NCBI GenBank assembly: GCA_011390075.1
Contig: JAABTA010000059.1
Span: 1 to 6,249 of the forward strand
Reading direction: 5' to 3'
DNA: 6,249 nucleotides
Source: Helicobacteraceae bacterium
GTDB lineage: Bacteria; Campylobacterota; Campylobacteria; Campylobacterales; SZUA-545
The position numbers and the translations under genes were made by a program. The stretch's first letter is position 1. Each line of letters starts with the position of its first letter. The notes below the pieces were generated by a model, which worked only from the letters and a program-made list of their open reading frames with translations, made no database searches and was not told the DNA's origin. Shown in pieces: positions 1-6,249 of the stretch.

Positions 1-2703
1 GAGGAGCTTTTTGAAACAGGATCTAGCGAGGCAGAATATAGAATCATTCGAAAAGATAGAAGCACCGTCTGGATCTCTAATGCAAACAGACTGCTTTTCA
101 AAAAAAACCAGCCAGTAAGACTCGATGGAACGGTTAGAGACATCTCCCAGCAAAAAACCTTAGAGCTAAGCCTTATCAAACAAAAAAAGATGCTCCAAAC
201 AGTGTTTGATATTTTGCCTGTGGGTATTTCTATTACAGATACTCAAGGGAATATAGTAGATTGTAATAAAGCCTCTGAAGAGATCTTGGGCGTTAGCAAA
301 GAGGAGCATCTAGCCAGAGATTATGCGGGCAAAGAGTGGCAGATTGTACGAAGCGATGGGACTACAATGCCACCAGCAACATTTACTAGTGTTCGTGCCT
401 TGCAAGAAAAGAGAGCCTACTATGACGAAGAGATGGGCATTGTGCGAGAAGATGGAATTCGCTGGATTTTAGTTAGTGCCATGCCTATCGACAATCCTGA
501 CTATGGCGTGGCCATTGCCTACATTGATGTGACTGAAAGAAAAGTGCAAAACGAGCAGATAGTCGAAGCAAAAAAGAGTGCCGAAAAAGCCAACCAAGCC
601 AAATCTCAATTTTTAGCCAATATGAGCCACGAGATCCGCACCCCTATGAATGCTATTTTAGGACTCAACCAGATGGTTTTAGAGACAGATCTCAGCCCGA
701 AGCAGAGAGACTATATTGAAAAAGCTTATGGAGCCTCTGGGATGCTTTTGAGAATTATTAACGACATCTTAGACTACTCAAAACTCGAAGCCAATAAATT
801 AGAGATAGATAGTGCAGGAAAACTTTTCTTTGAAGATCTCTTGTCTCAACTAAGAGTGCTTTTTACCGATAGTGCTATCTCTAAAGGTTTAGAGCTCTAC
901 TTCTACCCTAAAAAAGATCTTCCAGTAAGTATCTATAGTGATGAGTTTAGAATCACTCAAGTCCTGACTAATCTTTTAGCCAACGCCATCAAATTCACCC
1001 AAGAGGGAACGGTTGTTCTTACTATAGAACTCGTCACAAAAGATGACTACAACGCAAGGGTAAGATTTTGCGTTCAAGACACAGGTATGGGGATCTCGAA
1101 AGAGAAGATGGAGGAGCTTTTTCAGCCATTTAATCAAGGAGATCTCTCCATTACAAAAGAGTTTGGTGGCACAGGGCTAGGACTTGTGATTAGTCAAAAA
1201 ATCATTCAAGCTATGCAAGGAAAAATAGAAGTCACAAGCGAAGAAGGCGTAGGCTCAGAGTTTAGTTTTGAGCTAGATTTCAAAGTGGACCTTTGGGATA
1301 ATCGCCTCCCTATACAGCAAAAGCCTCCAAAAGTACTTGTTGTGGATGATCAAGAGATCTCCCAAACTATTCTCAAAGAGATGATAGAGAGATTTCAAGG
1401 AACGGCTGTCTGCACTAGTGGTGTGAGCGAAGCAATGGATGTGCTTACAGCAACACAAACAGAGCCATTTGATTTTGTTTTGATGGATTGGATTATGCCA
1501 GGTATTGATGGAAAGAGAGGGAGCAAAGCAATCCTTGAGCTAGCCCGTAATAAAGAACTTGTCAAACTCCCATCAATTATTATGGTCACCGCCCATACCC
1601 AAGAGGAGATTGATCTTGAGGGAGTCTCCATTGATGGATTTATCACCAAACCTGTCACGCCTTCTACGCTTTTTGACGCTCTTAATATCACAAATGGTGA
1701 TGCAGCCATGGAATCTATTAAAAATAGAAGCACCACCCATGTGGATCTCACAGGAGTGAGAGCTCTTTTGGTTGAAGACAATGATATAAACCGACAGGTT
1801 GCCACAATTATGCTCAAAGCTGCCAATATAGAAGTGAGCACAGCCAATAATGGAAAAGCAGGCTTAGAGATATACAGCCAAAACCCCAAAGAATTTGACA
1901 TTATTCTCATGGATGTACAGATGCCAGTTATGAGTGGCTACGAAGCCACAGAAAAGATACGAGAGTTTGACAAAGCAGTGCCAATCATCGCCCTTACAGC
2001 GGCAGCCATGGTTGAAGACAAAGAGAAAGCTATCGCAAGTGGCATGAACGAACATGTGAGCAAACCTATCAATAAAGAGGAGCTCTATAAAAAAATTGCC
2101 CAAGCCATGGAAAAAAAAGAGGGAGACTCTCCAAAAGAGAAGACCCTAGATCTAGAGTACGCCCTAGATATCACAGGTGGCAATAGAGAACTCTTAAATG
2201 ATCTCTTGCACACATTAAAGAGGCAACTAGAGGGAAAATTCTCCAAGCTTTGGGAGAGAATTACTTCTCATACAGAAGAGGTGCAAAGGGAGGTGCACTC
2301 CCTCAAAGGCGCCAGTGGAAATCTAGGAGCCTTTGAGCTTTTCTCAATGTGTCAAAAAATAGATACAAAGTTCAAAGAGAACAAAACAGTTACAGATAGC
2401 GACGCTCATGATCTTAAAAATGCGATGCTCGATCTTTTAGAGAAGCTACAAAAAGTGGCAACACAGACCGAAGATTTTATAACCTTTACTCATCAAGAGC
2501 TTCAAGAGGCTTTTTCTGACACGCTTTTTCACTTAAAAGAGAACTCAACCATTCCAACACAAGCCAAAACAGATCTCTACTACAATCTTAAAGCCCTAGA
2601 GACCATTGATAGCAAAGACCTTGAAATGTGGCTAGAAGCGCTCAATAACTTTCAATACAAAAAAGCTCTGGAGATTATGGCAAGATGGGAAGATAGCTTC
2701 TAA
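1..2703 (+). CDS. Hybrid sensor histidine kinase, PAS-PAS-HisKA-HATPase-REC-REC-HPt (5' end outside window)
   Basis: This is a multi-step phosphorelay sensor kinase, presumably signalling to an unseen response regulator. Residues are counted from base 1, where the frame is already open; 900 residues are visible. The end of a PAS/PAC domain (about 1-57, closing with GTVRDISQQK) is followed by a complete PAS (about 64-180, closing with YIDVTER) and a helical linker. The DHp domain has the H-box SHEIRTPMN with phospho-acceptor His210. The ATPase has an N-box (Asn324, Asn328), G1 box DTGMG (360-364), F-box (374-377) and G2 box GTGLG (390-394). Receiver 1 (about 444-563) has Asp449/450, Asp496, Thr530 and Lys550; receiver 2 (about 585-703) has Glu592/Asp593, Asp638, Thr666 and Lys688. 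The HPt (about 715-820) carries His766 in HSLKGASGNLGA. A helical tail of about 80 residues ends the protein. All phosphotransfer residues are present. The Met codon at 190 lies inside the protein between the PAS domains and has no ribosome binding site. No membrane segment is visible; one could lie upstream. The ligand cannot be inferred. Confidence 0.96.
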   Translation, partial: EELFETGSSEAEYRIIRKDRSTVWISNANRLLFKKNQPVRLDGTVRDISQQKTLELSLIKQKKMLQTVFDILPVGISITDTQGNIVDCNKASEEILGVSKEEHLARDYAGKEWQIVRSDGTTMPPATFTSVRALQEKRAYYDEEMGIVREDGIRWILVSAMPIDNPDYGVAIAYIDVTERKVQNEQIVEAKKSAEKANQAKSQFLANMSHEIRTPMNAILGLNQMVLETDLSPKQRDYIEKAYGASGMLLRIINDILDYSKLEANKLEIDSAGKLFFEDLLSQLRVLFTDSAISKGLELYFYPKKDLPVSIYSDEFRITQVLTNLLANAIKFTQEGTVVLTIELVTKDDYNARVRFCVQDTGMGISKEKMEELFQPFNQGDLSITKEFGGTGLGLVISQKIIQAMQGKIEVTSEEGVGSEFSFELDFKVDLWDNRLPIQQKPPKVLVVDDQEISQTILKEMIERFQGTAVCTSGVSEAMDVLTATQTEPFDFVLMDWIMPGIDGKRGSKAILELARNKELVKLPSIIMVTAHTQEEIDLEGVSIDGFITKPVTPSTLFDALNITNGDAAMESIKNRSTTHVDLTGVRALLVEDNDINRQVATIMLKAANIEVSTANNGKAGLEIYSQNPKEFDIILMDVQMPVMSGYEATEKIREFDKAVPIIALTAAAMVEDKEKAIASGMNEHVSKPINKEELYKKIAQAMEKKEGDSPKEKTLDLEYALDITGGNRELLNDLLHTLKRQLEGKFSKLWERITSHTEEVQREVHSLKGASGNLGAFELFSMCQKIDTKFKENKTVTDSDAHDLKNAMLDLLEKLQKVATQTEDFITFTHQELQEAFSDTLFHLKENSTIPTQAKTDLYYNLKALETIDSKDLEMWLEALNNFQYKKALEIMARWEDSF

Positions 2704-2738
2704 GCTTTCAAACCAATCTTTTTAATGCCAGTACCTCT
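2704..2738. other. Convergent intergenic gap without a recognisable terminator
   Basis: These 35 bases separate the stop codon of the sensor kinase from that of the BCCT transporter, which face each other tail to tail. I see no GC-rich hairpin followed by a T-run for either direction. The only inverted repeat nearby is AGCTT/AAGCT at 2695-2706, with a 2-base loop and overlapping the kinase stop codon, which is too weak to call. Transcripts from either side may therefore run into the opposite gene or end by a Rho-dependent route; this is inference. Confidence 0.6.
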
Positions 2739-4382
2739 TTAATTTTTTTCTTTCTCTTCCTCGTCCATATCAGGGTTGAGTTCATCCACAATAGTAGGTG
2801 TCTCCCCTGTCTCCTCTTCGATAACCCAAGGTTCATGAACTCTTGTCTGTTCGTGTCCTGATCTTATAACGGTGTCCTCTTCGCTTAGAGCCCTTAAGAG
2901 CCCGATAATCATCAAGATAATTACAACAGAAAAGGGAAGAGCCGCTGTAATAACAGCATTTTGTAGCGTTGTCAAACCTCCTGCAACAATTAAAACCCCT
3001 GTTAGGAGTGTGAGAATTACTCCCCAGATAGCTCTATGGGACGCTGGCGGAGAGGTAGAGCCCGCTGCTAAAATGGTGGTGACAACCAAAGTTCCCGCAT
3101 TGGCGGAGGTGATAAGATAGGTAGCAATCAGCACAAGCATCATATAGGAGACTATCTCTCCTAAAAGCCCCACATCTAGCCCCTCTATCATCACAAAAAG
3201 AGCAGAGGAGACATCCGCGTTCACAGCCTCTACAATCTCATGGGTCGTAAATAGCTCTTCGTACAGAGCGCTTCCTCCAAAAAGACCAATCCAGATAATG
3301 GTTATGAGTGTTGGTGTGAGCAAAACCCCTGAAACAAACTCTCCAAAGGTTCTTCCTCTTGAGATCCTTGCAATAAACATCCCCACAAATGGCGACCAAG
3401 CGATCCACCAGCCCCAAAAAAACACTGTCCAAACAGACTGCCAATCACTCCCATGGGTGGCATTAGTGTGAAAAGTGAGCCGTAATATATTTTGAATATA
3501 GTGCCCTGTTGATTCGATGGTTACACCAATAAGATACTGTGTTGGTCCAAAGACAAGTAAAAATCCTAATACGGCAATACTCAGCCAAAAGTTACTCTCA
3601 GAGAGGATCCGCACCCCCTTATTCACCCCTGAAAGAACAGAGATTGTGGCAATAAGCATAATCACACCCATCACTCCTAGCTGAAAACTCAAAGAGGTGT
3701 CAATCCCCGCAACACTTTTGAGCCCTGAGTTCATCTGCTCCACTCCCAAGCCAAGAGTAGTAGCAATCCCAAACACAGTTCCAAAGACTGCTAATACATC
3801 AATAAGATCCCCAATAATACCATCGGCATGCCTACCAATAACATGGTATAAAGCGGAGCGAATGGTGAGTGGATAGTCGTGCCTAAAAGAGAAATAGGCC
3901 ATGGTAATGGCAATAAAAGAGAATATCGCCCACCCATTAAGCCCCCAGTGAAAAAAAGTGAGACTCATCCCTGTAATGGCAGCTTCTGGATCCATGGCGT
4001 TGCCTGTAAAGGGGTTGTCTTGGAACTGCATAATAGGCTGGGCAACAGACCAAAACAAGATCCCCACCCCAGTACCTGCGGCAAAAAGCATAGAGACCCA
4101 CGAAAAAAAGGTAAACTCTGGCTGTTCTAGGTTGCCACCTAAACGGATATTTTTGTATCTTCCCATCCCAAGCCAGATCATTAAAAAGAGCAAAAAGGCC
4201 ACTAAAATCACATAGTACCACTCTAAAAATGGATTGAGAAAATCCCTCATGGTTTTTAGTCCAACAGAGCTTTTCTCTGGATAGTAGCCTGTTATAAATA
4301 CAGAGAGTAAAATCACAAAGATGCTCATAATCGACATCTTTTTATTCATTCCCTTAAAAATACCAGTGGCTGCTATTTTCAT
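2739..4382 (-). CDS. BCCT-family (betaine/choline/carnitine) transporter
   Basis: This inner-membrane secondary transporter probably imports a quaternary-ammonium osmolyte such as glycine betaine, likely driven by sodium. The 547 residues give about 12 hydrophobic segments, starting near 17-35 and 55-73 and ending near 475-497. Family landmarks are the glycine stretch GTGVG (103-107) and the signature WTVFFWGWWIAWSPF (318-332), followed by ARISRGR. From memory of BetP, the substrate-box residues Trp189/Trp194/Tyr197/Trp374 map to Trp146, Trp151, Phe154 and Trp326, and the second sodium site Thr467-Ser468 maps to Thr425-Ser426. The start at 4382 has AGGAG seven bases upstream; the alternative Met12 lacks a well-spaced site. 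The tail (501-547) is strongly acidic, 17 Asp/Glu against 4 Lys/Arg, unlike the basic osmosensing tail of BetP. It lies 26 bases behind the GspE-like gene on the same strand, so the two are probably co-transcribed. The exact substrate (betaine, choline, carnitine, ectoine or DMSP) cannot be fixed from sequence. Confidence 0.95.
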   Translation of the reverse strand: MKIAATGIFKGMNKKMSIMSIFVILLSVFITGYYPEKSSVGLKTMRDFLNPFLEWYYVILVAFLLFLMIWLGMGRYKNIRLGGNLEQPEFTFFSWVSMLFAAGTGVGILFWSVAQPIMQFQDNPFTGNAMDPEAAITGMSLTFFHWGLNGWAIFSFIAITMAYFSFRHDYPLTIRSALYHVIGRHADGIIGDLIDVLAVFGTVFGIATTLGLGVEQMNSGLKSVAGIDTSLSFQLGVMGVIMLIATISVLSGVNKGVRILSESNFWLSIAVLGFLLVFGPTQYLIGVTIESTGHYIQNILRLTFHTNATHGSDWQSVWTVFFWGWWIAWSPFVGMFIARISRGRTFGEFVSGVLLTPTLITIIWIGLFGGSALYEELFTTHEIVEAVNADVSSALFVMIEGLDVGLLGEIVSYMMLVLIATYLITSANAGTLVVTTILAAGSTSPPASHRAIWGVILTLLTGVLIVAGGLTTLQNAVITAALPFSVVIILMIIGLLRALSEEDTVIRSGHEQTRVHEPWVIEEETGETPTIVDELNPDMDEEEKEKN

Positions 4383-4389
4383 CTACATG

Positions 4390-4394
4390 CTCCT
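4390..4394 (-). promoter_or_regulatory. Ribosome binding site of the BCCT gene
   Basis: On the minus strand AGGAG lies seven bases before the ATG at 4382, inside the 26-base gap after the GspE-like stop codon. Its ideal spacing decides the start in favour of 4382 over the in-frame Met codon at 4349. The gap is too short to hold a full promoter of its own, which supports read-through from the upstream gene. Confidence 0.8.
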
Positions 4395-4408
4395 ATCACT
4401 AGCTCATT

Positions 4409-6100
4409 CTATCCATCAAGCTTAGCAACTCTCATAACCTCCTCAATAGTTGTAAATCCTTGGGAGGCTTTGGTGATTCCATCAAGGAACATGGGCTCAA
4501 AATCATTTCTCATGGCCTCTTCCATAATCTCTTTTTTTGATGCTTCTTTAATAATAAGCTCAGCAATGGTCTCTGTCACTTCTAGGACTTCACTAATAAT
4601 TGTTCGTCCGCTGTAGCCTGTATTATTACACCGCTTACAACCTGTGCCTTTGACAAACTTTGCATTCTCTTCGATATAGTCAGCATACTTTTCTAAAATA
4701 ACATCCGAAGCACTATGTGGCACCTGGCAGTATTTGCAAACCTTTCGCACTAGTCTTTGGGCTTGAATGGCAACAATCGCATTGGCCACAAGCAGTGGTT
4801 CAATACCCATATCCACAACTCTTGTAATGGCACTGACAGCATCATTGGTGTGTAGTGTGGTAAAAACAAGGTGTCCTGTAAGGGCGGCTTGGATAGCTAT
4901 GGTTAGAGTCTCTTTGTCTCTCGATTCACCAACCATAATAATGTCTGGGTCTTGTCGTAAGATTGAGCGAAGAGCTTTGGCAAATGTCATTTCTGCTTTT
5001 TCATTGACTTGGACTTGCTGAATTAAGTCCATCTGGTACTCAATTGGATCCTCAACGGTTATGAGCTTTTTTGTAACATTTTTGATCTCATTAAGCCCAG
5101 CATAAAGAGTGGTTGTTTTCCCACTTCCTGTCGGCCCTGTGACAAATACAATCCCATAGGGCTGCTTCATGGCATTTCTGAATTTTTTTGCATTTTTAGG
5201 TTTAAAACCTACCTCATCAAGTCTAATAAGTGCTGTCTGTTTATCCAAGATCCTAAGCACAATAGACTCTCCATGATTAATAGGCAAACTAGAGACCCTA
5301 AAATCATACTCACTCTTTTTGATCTCTTTACTAAATCTTCCATCTTGTGGTTTTCTTCTCTCTGCAATATCGAGATCTGAAAGAAGCTTGACTCTAGAAG
5401 CTAAAGGAGGATAGATGTCTCTGTCAAAGATAAACAGATCGGTTAAATGCCCGTCTATCCTAGCTCTTACACGGCATTTATTCTCTGTTGGTTCAATATG
5501 AATATCGCTGGATTTTCTAGTGACTGCTGTATCGATAATGAGTTCAATCAGCCTCATAATCGCCGACTCTTCCTCAGATTTGCCAACGATGCTATTGGTT
5601 TGGCTTATCTCTTTTCTTACATCTAAAATAATATCTTTTTGGCTCTCAAACTGCTCAAGCTTCTCTAACAAAGAGACCACCTCTGCCTTTTTTGTGACCA
5701 CAACCATAATCTCTTTTTGTGGCATCATTCTTTGCACAACTTCTTGAGCATTAAAATCAAGTGGGTCAGCAAATACCACCTCTACTCCTTCTTCTGTCTC
5801 TCTTACAGGAATAGCTTTAGAGCGCTTGAGTGTACCTAGTTGGAGTTTTTCTGAGATTGTAAAGTCGATATCAAAACTTCCAGGTTCTAGATAGTCGATT
5901 TTGAGCTGCTGGGCGACGGTTTTGAGAATTATATCCTCTTCTACCATGCCCTCTTCTATCAAGATCTCTCCAAGGAATTTATTTTGCCCGAGCTTGTCTC
6001 TAATCTCTTTTTGAATATTAAAAGCCTCTTCAATATCCTCTTTTTTTAGAACCTCTTTTTCAACAAGTAAATCACCTAATCGAATTTTTTTATTTATCAT
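4409..6100 (-). CDS. gspE: GspE/PilB/MshE-family secretion or type IV pilus assembly ATPase
   Basis: This cytoplasmic hexameric ATPase powers pseudopilus or pilus assembly in type II secretion, type IV pilus or MSHA-like machines. The 563 residues are a full family length. The N-terminal region (about 1-150) matches T2SSE_N/MshEN, with two copies of the RLG...Q-type motif at 7-30 and 42-65. The ATPase core (about 175-555) has Walker A GPTGSGKT (322-329), the Asp box VEDPIEY (349-355), Walker B around RQDPDIIMVGESRD (382-395), and the His box with His410 and His417. Two zinc-binding CxxC pairs, Cys455/458 and Cys488/491, mark the GspE/PilB branch and argue against a PilT retraction ATPase. The Walker B region reads GESRD where GEIRD is usual. 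Starting at 6100 puts the first motif at residue 7, as expected. No good Shine-Dalgarno is visible and the upstream stop codon is only three bases away, suggesting translational coupling. No GspF/PilC partner follows, so which machine it serves is open; the symbol is family-level. Confidence 0.95.
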   Translation of the reverse strand: MINKKIRLGDLLVEKEVLKKEDIEEAFNIQKEIRDKLGQNKFLGEILIEEGMVEEDIILKTVAQQLKIDYLEPGSFDIDFTISEKLQLGTLKRSKAIPVRETEEGVEVVFADPLDFNAQEVVQRMMPQKEIMVVVTKKAEVVSLLEKLEQFESQKDIILDVRKEISQTNSIVGKSEEESAIMRLIELIIDTAVTRKSSDIHIEPTENKCRVRARIDGHLTDLFIFDRDIYPPLASRVKLLSDLDIAERRKPQDGRFSKEIKKSEYDFRVSSLPINHGESIVLRILDKQTALIRLDEVGFKPKNAKKFRNAMKQPYGIVFVTGPTGSGKTTTLYAGLNEIKNVTKKLITVEDPIEYQMDLIQQVQVNEKAEMTFAKALRSILRQDPDIIMVGESRDKETLTIAIQAALTGHLVFTTLHTNDAVSAITRVVDMGIEPLLVANAIVAIQAQRLVRKVCKYCQVPHSASDVILEKYADYIEENAKFVKGTGCKRCNNTGYSGRTIISEVLEVTETIAELIIKEASKKEIMEEAMRNDFEPMFLDGITKASQGFTTIEEVMRVAKLDG

Positions 6101-6103
6101 TAT

Positions 6104-6249
6104 TTACCAATATATATGCTCTTGTTCTAAAGTATCGTTTTTGAATCTTTTAATATAAAGCTTCTCTTTGCCATCATCAAACTTTTTCTCCATGGTGACG
6201 GAGCTTGTCTCGTCAATTGCAAAAACATATATACCATTTTCCATCTTAT
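6104..6249 (-). CDS. C-terminal fragment of an unidentified protein (5' end outside window)
   Basis: On the minus strand one frame is open from the window edge to a TAA at 6104-6106, giving 47 residues that start near KMENGIYVFAID and end EQEHIYW. The fragment is charged and hydrophilic, with no membrane segment, and its alternating pattern (IYVFAID, KLYIKRF) suggests beta strands. A Met codon at 6244-6242 could in principle start a 46-residue protein, but a larger gene running beyond the edge is more likely. The stop lies three bases before the ATG of the GspE-like ATPase, so the two are almost certainly in one operon and this protein may belong to the same secretion or pilus apparatus. I do not recognise the family. 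Confidence 0.7.
   Translation of the reverse strand, partial: KMENGIYVFAIDETSSVTMEKKFDDGKEKLYIKRFKNDTLEQEHIYW

Noticed and set aside
190..192. ATG at 190 as the true start of the sensor kinase
   Set aside because: The frame is open to base 1 and encodes a PAS domain end; no ribosome binding site precedes this codon.
1395..1910. Open frame of 171 codons on the minus strand, opposite the two receiver domains
   Set aside because: It lies wholly inside the strongly supported kinase gene, has no family motif, and its Ser/Leu/Ile-rich composition is what the antisense of a coding frame typically gives.
2695..2706. Inverted repeat AGCTT/AAGCT around the kinase stop codon as a possible terminator
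   Set aside because: The stem is only 5 base pairs, the loop 2 bases, and no T-run follows immediately.
3879..4215. Overlapping short plus-strand frames opposite the transporter gene
   Set aside because: They are antisense shadows of transmembrane-coding sequence, with no ribosome binding site or recognisable domain.
6108..6120. AT-rich stretch (ATATATAT) before the ATPase as a possible -10 promoter element
   Set aside because: It lies inside the end of the upstream coding frame, does not match a clear TATAAT with a partner -35 box, and the 3-base gene spacing points to co-transcription.
1..6249. Search for CRISPR, tRNA/rRNA genes, insertion sequences, phage or defence modules
   Set aside because: No direct repeat arrays, terminal inverted repeats, cloverleaf-like sequence or transposase/defence motifs were seen; nearly all bases belong to four ordinary coding regions.

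Overview
The window shows an ordinary-looking stretch of a Gram-negative bacterial chromosome. It is moderately AT-rich (about 40 % GC by eye), densely coded, and its arginines are often AGA. Gene content and codon style fit a free-living member of the Campylobacterota (Sulfurimonas/Sulfurovum/Arcobacter-like), but this is an inference from style, not from a marker gene. No RNA gene, mobile element, CRISPR array or long repeat is visible.

Layout. On the + strand, positions 1-2703 hold the 3' part of a large hybrid sensor histidine kinase. The reading frame is open from base 1, so the gene starts upstream of the window. Visible modules are the end of one PAS domain, a complete second PAS domain, a DHp/HisKA domain, an ATPase domain, two receiver domains, an HPt domain and a short helical tail. 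A 35-base gap separates its stop from the stop of a convergent minus-strand cluster. Read in its own direction (right to left), that cluster is: the 3' end of an unidentified gene (6249-6104), a GspE/PilB-type secretion or pilus assembly ATPase (6100-4409), and a BCCT-family betaine/choline/carnitine-type transporter (4382-2739). The intergenic gaps are 3 and 26 bases, so the three are probably co-transcribed from a promoter outside the window.

How the parts may work together. The kinase carries all the residues needed for a four-step His-Asp-His-Asp phosphorelay, but no partner response regulator is in view. The ATPase has intact Walker A, Asp-box, Walker B, His-box and tetracysteine motifs, plus a duplicated N-terminal motif resembling the c-di-GMP-binding MshEN domain. 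The transporter has the BCCT aromatic box and a probable sodium-site Thr-Ser pair. Having an osmolyte transporter rather than a GspF/PilC platform protein directly behind the ATPase is the least expected feature of the order. I see no convincing evidence of a new biological system. The observations below are variations on known families, and the most testable are the altered MshEN linker, the acidic transporter tail and the apparent translational coupling.
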